Assembly: GCA_000507305.1 (NCBI GenBank)
Contig: DF239728.1
Coordinates: 32,137 to 96,136 of the forward strand
Length of the DNA: 64,000 bases
Reading direction: 5' to 3'
Source: Breviolum minutum Mf 1.05b.01
Taxonomy: Eukaryota; Sar; Dinophyceae; Suessiales; Symbiodiniaceae
Part shown: positions 34,001-42,388 of the stretch, piece after piece
How the letters are laid out: each line of letters begins with the position of its first letter
How positions within the stretch are numbered: position 1 is the first letter of the stretch
The notes under the pieces: model-generated
The model's input: the letters and a program-made list of their open reading frames with translations, nothing else
What the model was told of the DNA's origin: nothing
Databases searched by the model: none
Position numbers and translations under genes: made by a program

Positions 34001-37000
34001 GCCAGACCAGAGGGTCTGAGAGTTTCACATGTTTGAATCAAAAGGATTCAGCATTGCTTGGCACTTGAAGAGCCTCGCCACGGCAGTAAAAAGAAGGCTG
34101 AAGAGCGCGTTTGATGCCTATATATATATATATGTATTATGTGTCTATACATATGTAGATATATACATATACGTATAGATACTGATGCCAAAGTCACCCC
34201 AGTGCTTGTGCTATAAAAACAATTTTGGTTTTGCGATCTCAGAAATGTCACTCCCAGTGAAAGACAATATTTATCGACAGCCCTTTTTCTGGCTCAGTTT
34301 GTGGAACCTCCACTTCAGTGCCTAGATTTCCTTTGCACGGTCAGTGCAGCCTAGTATCCCTTGCACGGACTAGGCGTTTACATTCTTGGTGTATCCTTGG
34401 TGGCTCCAGTGGTCATGGTTGTCACCAACGAACTCAGGATCCCGGAGGAATCGCCCGCGGTCACTTCCTCTGGTGATGGACTTGAGGGACCTCAGACTGC
34501 TCGGATGGACCGGATCGTCGCGAAGCATTAACGGGAATTGAAAATTGCGCGCGAACAGGCGCGAAGCAGAGAAGTGTCATTTATGTTTGATGGGTGTTTT
34601 ACAAGAGGCAGGAGGCGTCTTGCAGGGATTCGCCATACTAGCAAGTCTTGGCTTTTAGTTTTGTATAGTCCAAACTTTTGGGGGGTATCGTACTCCTTGA
34701 CTCACCAAGTGGAAAAGACAGTGTATGAAGTTTGGGCACAGTAGAACTTTCCACCAATGCCTCCTGCACAAAACCTCAGCTTTGGCTTTCCCACTCGTGA
34801 CAGATTCTACATTTTACATATATAGCAATATGAGGAGAGAATCCAATTTCAACTACTGGCCCGGCCCTGTTTCTTTTCCCACAGGTCGCACACTTCCTGT
34901 TGAAGAACGGCTTTGCATCTGGCTCTGTCAACGAGCGTAAGGGCACATTGTGGGTAACCTTCCCGCTGCACGTTTCTGTCAAGCAGAACAATGCTTACAT
35001 TACTTCAAAGCTCTTGATCTTTGGTGCAGATCCTATGGTCAAAGACATCTGGGGTTATACTGCCTACGATTGTGCAAGAGCACGACCAAATTCACATCAG
35101 CAGATCATCAAGATCTTTGAGAAGTCCGGGTGCTCGCCAAGTTCTCCAATGTGGTCATCCTCCAACAAATTCCAATCGGTTCCCCCTCCTCGTGGTTTTG
35201 AGGAGTTCTTTGCAAAGCTAGAGGAAGATCCATTGGTTCCCTGGGCTTATTTCTATTTTGGATACTTTTGACAACCACCCACGATAAAGCATAGAAACAC
35301 GGTTTCAGTCCCGAACCGGACGTACCGGATCTGTTCATTGTTCATGGAGCTGAGGTCCACGTGGAGAGCACCGAAGCGCAATGGCTGAAGCAGTTGGGAA
35401 GCAGACGACTGAGATTGTGGCACTGAATCGTTTCCGGAGTTTCCAAGTCTAGACCAATTGAAATTTGGAAGCCGTGATACTGTAAGATGTGCTGAAATTG
35501 TGAGTTGAGGATGTTTTTTTTGAGAGAAACACGAATCTGAAGTTTGATTTTGGAAGCTTCAAATATCCAATCTATCATTGAATCATGATATTTGCTGTTC
35601 ATCAAGTGGCCCAGTCTTGAAACCTCCCGCAGTGGCTGATACCTGGCCACAGGCCCTGGCTGAAGGTGGTTGACTTCCCCCCAAAAAACCGTGTGGGAAG
35701 ACGGCCTGTAAGCACTTGCATAGCAGTCATGGCAATAGCGTGGCAATAGCCATTTGACTTGACTTCTTTTGAATTCGAAAGTGGTGGATCCTCTGCTACT
35801 TTCATGCATTCATCCTACAGTCCTGCTGCGATGCATGGAGTCTTCGCATGGCCGTTTGATGCTGGCGACGAATGGCCATGTCCTACGCTTCACAATGACT
35901 CCCATCAGATCATAAAGATACGCTCCGGTAAACTAACATGGCAATGGAAAATCCCCATCTTCAATAGAGAAATCTTCAAATGGTCCATTTTCCACTGCCA
36001 TGTTAGTTACCAGAGGGTAGTGATTGACAAGTGTCTCTGAAAATCAGAGACTAGCATGTAGGCCAGTCTGTTCTGAAAATAACAATGTCCAACATATCTG
36101 AAAATAGATGAACATATATGAAACTGTGGGAATATAAATCACTGAAGTTGCCATCCGGGCGGAGGGAGTGCTTGGGAGTGCACAGCCACAACACCAGCAA
36201 TTTGAGAACCCGAGAGGCCAGCGGTACCCCTTGGTGCCATGAGTTGCATAGCAACGACAAGACTTAGCAACACCATTCGATTCAATGATGAAGGCGCCAT
36301 CGGGGGACCTATGTACTGTAGTACATGTCAGGCTGAAGCTTGCTTTGGGTTGAATATGCCAGCTTTGCTTAAAGCATTGGCGATCTCCTTCACTATACTT
36401 TTGGCTGCCGGGATTTCAGTCCAATGGCAGTTTTTCTTTGGCTGTTCCGGGCACAAAGGGGGACCCATGTGACCCGGCACAAGTGACAGCTACCTCTACA
36501 AGCCAATTGTTGCCACCAAGCCATGGAAGCGTCTGGATTTTCTCATTGTTCACCTCAATTTTTCACAGTTGTACCTTGGATTCCTTGGAAAATCATTCAG
36601 CTCCTGGCTATTTGAGCTGTCCCGGGACAGCGCGGGACACAACTGTCCCAATGTCCAACGGGGATGGAATTTTGTGGCGTTTTCAGAGGTGATCCTGGGA
36701 GATTTACATTTGTAGAAGTTGGCACCAAAGAAAGCGTTTTTTTCATCCAGGTCTTTTTTCATGATTTTCATGATTTTGTTGCTTCAAGTGATGTGACAAA
36801 AGATGATGAATTCCAGGAGTGTTCTGCCACCATTGGCTGTTTTTGGTCAGTTTTTCCAACGGGACGAGGGCGAGCTCGCTGCATGCCGGCATGCCACAAG
36901 CTCGACCCCTCGCTGTTGGCTGACCCTCGATGCAGCCCATACAGACTCTGCGCGGGCAACACCTGGCCCCTTGAAGCCTGGTGAACGCCGAGCAGACTCT

Positions 37001-39986
37001 AGATAGTACTGGTTGGTATGAGTAGGGCACAATGCCTTGGCATCATACTATGGAATTTGCTCTTGAATGGCTGGGTTGGTATAACCTGGAAATGCAAAAA
37101 GAGAGGATTCACAACAGCTTGTGCATGTTTGCTGCCACATTTTGCCATTTAGGATTCAATATGCTTTCCCAATCATCAGTTCATCTTTCATAAGTTGGAG
37201 ATGTTTAGGGGATTAAAACAAAACTCAAGGAATTTTGATTGCAATCACTTCCTCAAAGAGACCGGACATTTTTCACACTTCTGCGACAACAAAAACGGTG
37301 GATTGCTTGGTCGCAAACAATTCATTGCTTTTTCCAAGGCAAATTGACCTTAGCAGCCGCATCAAGATACCAATGGGTTTTTTGTGAATGTTGTACGTAG
37401 ATACGTAGTCCGTAGTCTTGTTTCCTGATTTTCTTAAAAAAACCAGAAGAAACAAAAACTCACATGTTTTTGAAGTGAGGTGGTCTCCATGGCCAACAGT
37501 GGAAAGAACACCAACAGGTGCACAAGTGAAGGTTGAAGGGTTGATTGGTGATCCAGCCTATCTGATTGGACTCCTCGGTAAGCAACCAGCAACCAGCAAA
37601 TAATCATTGAACTGCAAGACGCAAACGTGGGATAGAATCAGATAGAAGATGATGACAGGTGATACAAACAAACTCGAAGATTCAACCCGCGTCACTGACT
37701 CAGATATTCAAGGCATAAGGGAATGTTTTGAGTAGAGACCATGCACCGGTCACATGTCCAGCACATTGTTTTTCCTGCGTCCGACGCAGTTGGTATTTTG
37801 ACATCTACGCTCATCTAGGAGGTTGCTTTTTCCTCTTGCCCAATAAGTTCATTTGGATAGTTGTTGGGATTCAATACTAGGTATCTCATCTACTACTCAT
37901 AAATTACTCTATTACCTTTACTCAGTGTACTCGCTTGAGAAGCAGGAGATATTTTGCTTTGTTTCCCTGTCACAATTTGTTTCCTGTCGCAAGTTGGGCT
38001 TTACTTTTTTCCTGTCTGATTTCACAGTCGCCTCTGAAGGGTTTCACAACAGGAGTCAGTTCTTCATCAGCTTGAAATCGTGCGAACACCTCAACAACAA
38101 GCACTCTGTGTCCGGGCCTTGCGTCAAGACTGTTTCCGCGGAAGAACTTCCGAGCGGAACGAGCTGAGATTCATGAACGCTTGAAACACATGTACTAATT
38201 GGCCAACCTAAAGCTTTGTGCTTGGAGAATTTCAGAAGGCAAGGTCACCGGGCTGTTCCACCTTTCATAGCTTGTTAGTCTCTTGTCTAGAGACAGGTCG
38301 AAACGTCTAAGGGTATAGGACAATGCTGATCGCAAACAGGGACATCTGCGACCAATGAGAATCTTTTTTCATTGACAGAATCCAGAGAGAAGGTCCTTTC
38401 GACATCCGGGCAATAGCGAGGTTTGGTCGAGTTGTTGGTGGCTTGCAAATCCTGTGGAGTGCTGAGTTCCTGAAGTTGCCAAAAAGAGAGCAAATTTTGG
38501 CCTCTGATTTGGCAAAGACGGAGCAAGAAACAACAAAAGCAGAGCAAATTTTGTTGGGGAATCTCGATTTGTGAAAAGCCAATTTTCATCTCCTTTCTGA
38601 AGATGATGCCTTTTTTGCAATTCCCGAATGCACTGCGAAATCCTTGGATTTTTGTTTTTGCATCCCAAACAGCTGTGTACAGCTGTGAACCAAGGGAGGT
38701 GTTAAACAACTGGGAGGTGGACACCAAGGACAAACCCATGAAAGACATCAAGCTGATTCGCACGGAGGCACTCCGGTGATTGATCAAATGACTTCCATGA
38801 TGGGTGCCACTAGGGGCGAAGTATATAGGAGGAGGGTGTGACCCTTTGTGGGTTTGGATCATCAGCACCGAAGATTTAATCATTATCTTTTGATTGGGTG
38901 AGTACTGCATCACTACTGCAGGGTATATCTGGTACATGATGCCAGGCAAATTATAGCGTCCTAAGCCGAGGTCACCCCAAATGTGGGTTAATAGGGATAT
39001 TCCCCCAAAATACCCTTAATTCAAGCTTAGGAATTATAGTAATTTGCCCAGATGATTGCCCAGATTATGGCTATGGATCATATCCCAAAGGATTTCAAGA
39101 TGAATACAAGTACCTAGCATTTCTAGTAATTACTAATATTGCAACCATCAATTTTGGGGTCAATAGTTGTGAGCCACAGCCTAATATGCCCGGGATAAGC
39201 ATAGGTTTAGCAACCCTATCACCTAGCTTAGGAGTTCCTGTTCCGAATCTTTTTTTTTGTAAATAATAATAAAGCCGTACGCCATCCCAACGGAGATTCT
39301 TTTTCAGCTTGCTCACCTTTCTCTTGGCAAGGATCCAACAAAAACTCTGACAAAAACCCACCCTGAAGGGTCATCTACAGATTTGCACAAAGGTCTTCAA
39401 GAATCCCTTCAAAGAGGTTTTGGAGGAAATGGCCAAGCCCAAAGAGGAGAAGGTGGGGATGGCGTGGGGCCGGTTGTCACCGGCAGTGCAACAGGGCATG
39501 CAAGCTATTTTCAAAGAATCCGTTTGGTCCTTGGACTGTGCTCTTGCTTGCTTCCTCTTTCATGTGTGTTGGGACAGGAGCCATGCCTATGCCACTTAAC
39601 AAGCATTCCTTTTTTCTTTGAATTCTCAGTTTGAGTATAACTTCCATCTCATGTGCTGCTCACACCCTTCAGTAAAAGATGAACCTCTCTGAAACGACAC
39701 CCTTCCCTCTAGCTTTCTCCTCTCTCTCTCGTCGGCTCTACCTTGTTTCGTCCTTTGAATCATGCAATTGCATCCGCGACCTTGAACAAGTGCTTGTTGT
39801 TGTTCTTGCTCTTCTTCCTCTTCTTCTTCTTCTTTTTCTTCTTCTTCTTCTTTTTCTTCTTCTTCTTCTTCTTGTTGTTGTTGTGGTGTTGCTGTTGCCG
39901 TTGCCGTTGCCGTTGCGCTTGTNCTTCTTCTTCTTCTTCTTGTTGTTGTTGTGGTGTTGCTGTTGCCGTTGCCGTTGCCGTTGCGC

Positions 39987-40051
<65 letters not shown>

Positions 40052-40189
40052 CTTGTTGTTCTTGTTGTTCTTGTTGTCGTTGTTCTTGCCTTTCTTCCTC
40101 TTGTTGTTCTTGCTCTTCTTCCTCTTCTTGTTCTTGTTCTTGTTCTTGTTCTCGTTATGTTCTCGTTCTTGTCGTTCTCGTTCTTGTCG

Positions 40190-40257
<68 letters not shown>

Positions 40258-42018
40258 GGCGGGGGCAGTGGTGGTGGTGGCGGCAAAAGCAGTTACTGTA
40301 CCTCAGCAGTGGTTTTTTCCTATGTTTTTCCTCTCCATGAATATTCCTTGAATCTAATCCATATCTTTGGTTCATGCATATTATTGGAAGCACCCAAGAT
40401 GTCCTACCTTTGGTCATATGGGAAAAAATATGTAAAACCTGCTGCATTGGATGAGATCTGGCAGGTGGTGGATCCGGTGGCCACATGGTTCAGCTCCTTG
40501 CTCGCAGCCGGGACAACTGAAGATTTGGGGGAGTGACCTCACAAACCGGTATGATCATCACGGGAGAAACTTCGTTTTTTTTGGGTTGGTGGGTGGGCAG
40601 GGGGGTCTAACTGCACACCCATAAGGAGTTGACGTCGTTTTTTTTTGATAGAAGAGGATTCTTGTAAATTTACTATAAATACTTGTGGAAAATCCATGCA
40701 AAAGATGCTTAGACTTGAATCTGAGTGATTGCCTAATATATACAGTAGCTAGAACACAGCGACATAACAACTATAAAAACTGTAAGTCTGCAAGTATATG
40801 CATATCATAAGTGTGTATCACAGGAAGTTATCCTTCTAGCCATCACAATGTGGCCATGTTTCACGCCTCCTTTTGAATCCTCCAGATGCAAAACGGCATC
40901 ACATTTTTGAGAAAACGGACGGCAAAGCAGATAGATCTAAGCCGGACAACTATCAAATTCGCAGAACGACCCAAAGCAAACTGGCAGCTTTTTAGCGATC
41001 TAGCTGATTTACAGCCATCTTTTCGTTTACTCCGTGCGCATTTTGGAAGACTTCTTTGTTGCATACCAGCACCTCACCTTGTCACCCAGGCAACCGAAAA
41101 GATCCAATGCAAGATCATCGGAATCGACACTCCACTCAGGCATTTCAAAAAAAATGTGATGTTCAGCACAAGCTTTTTTTAAACAGTCCCAAATCGAAGG
41201 AAATAACGTTTTACCATTTCAAAACAAAGGAAAATTGCCATTGTTTGTTGCAATTGTTTTGTTGTTCGTTAAAGGTTTACTTGTGCTTTTTTGTTGCTTT
41301 CCAGGTGGGGAAATACCTCCCCGAGGAGATGCCACTGCTGCCGGGACAATCAAAGCGCCCAGAGGTGCGCCATGGAGCCCTGTAGTTACATTCTTATATT
41401 AGGGTGTTTCCAGGGTACCCCAACATGGATGGTGAAAATCATGGAAAACCCTATGAACAAATGGATGATTTGGGGGGAAACACCCCTATTTTTGGAAACA
41501 CCCTAATATACCTTAAGTCGTTTCCCATCACCTTATAGCACCATATGCAAAAGAAAGCGGACCATGTGCAAAACATCGTTTCTTGGCAAGTCGAAATAAT
41601 GCGCTAGATAGGACACAGCTGCTCCACAGCCACCGGAAAATGTCACTCCATTGTTGGAACCCTGCCTGATCTTGTGAATGGCTACCATTGTACCACAGAT
41701 TGGCAATGATTTATCTTTAGAGATGTTTGTAGCAGCTAATCTTGGAAGATTTTTCAGAATCTATACTCGCGGGGGGTCGGGTATTTCGAAACCTTGCAAC
41801 CGGCTACTAATTACTGGAATTACATATTCTATTTGCAGGTCATTAAAAAAAGGCAACCTGATCTCTTGCAACAGGCCATGCCATCAGAGGAGATGGAATA
41901 TGCCAACATTACACAGAAGCTGGGGGTCCTGAAGCTTCAATCATTGGTGAATTTTGCCTGAAACCAGTTGGTTTGACTTAGTTGATTGGTTGGTTGGTTA
42001 AATAACTGGTTGGTCAAT

Positions 42019-42062
<44 letters not shown>

Positions 42063-42070
42063 CAGGTAGG

Positions 42071-42101
<31 letters not shown>

Positions 42102-42339
42102 TTTGTGAGTTACTTGGTTAGTTCATTACTCAGCTAATTAGTCACTCGGTTATTTATGTCTATTATTTAGTTATATCGTTAGTGAGGTAGTTGGTGAGGT
42201 AGTTAGTTAACTACTTAGTAGTTAGTTAGCTAGCTAGTTCTTCAGTTCGTGAGTTACTTTGTGAGTTCGTTAGTTAATTAGTCACTCCGTGAGTTAGTTA
42301 GTTCCTGAGTTTCTCAGTTGGTTCGTAAGTTACTTGATC

Positions 42340-42388
<49 letters not shown>

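Larger units (their letters stand above)
27296..34122 (+). mobile_element. Tyrosine-recombinase (DIRS/Ngaro-like) retrotransposon, near-intact
   Basis: A 6.8-kb element with split direct repeats: A1 (27296-27391), ORFs, B1 (33597-33764) abutting A2 (33762-33855), about 100 bases, then B2 (33955-34122). This A1-ORFs-B1A2-B2 order is the Ngaro/PAT arrangement of YR retroelements; there are no LTRs and no integrase of the DDE type. A1 and A2 differ only by a 2-base indel, and B1 and B2 by one visible substitution, so insertion is recent. Coding order: small N-terminal ORF, Lys-rich Gag, a region of unknown function, reverse transcriptase/RNase H with inserted methyltransferase-like region, then tyrosine recombinase. 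No aspartic protease motif was seen, as expected for the group. No target duplication is evident; TA repeats flank both sides. It lies in sense orientation inside a PPIL2-type gene intron. Confidence 0.9.

Noticed and set aside
27296..34122. LTR retrotransposon interpretation
   Set aside because: The repeats are split (A and B types), not two identical ends, and the integration enzyme is a tyrosine recombinase, not a DDE integrase.
34885..35271. Ankyrin segment as an exon of the PPIL2-type protein
   Set aside because: The flanking cyclophilin exons join in phase and restore the conserved order without it; family members lack ankyrin repeats at this point.
39626..40486. Long minus-strand frame rich in Gln/Asn (and poly-Leu/Val frames on +)
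   Set aside because: Produced by the CTT/GTT microsatellite and crossing an N; no coding signal outside the repeat.
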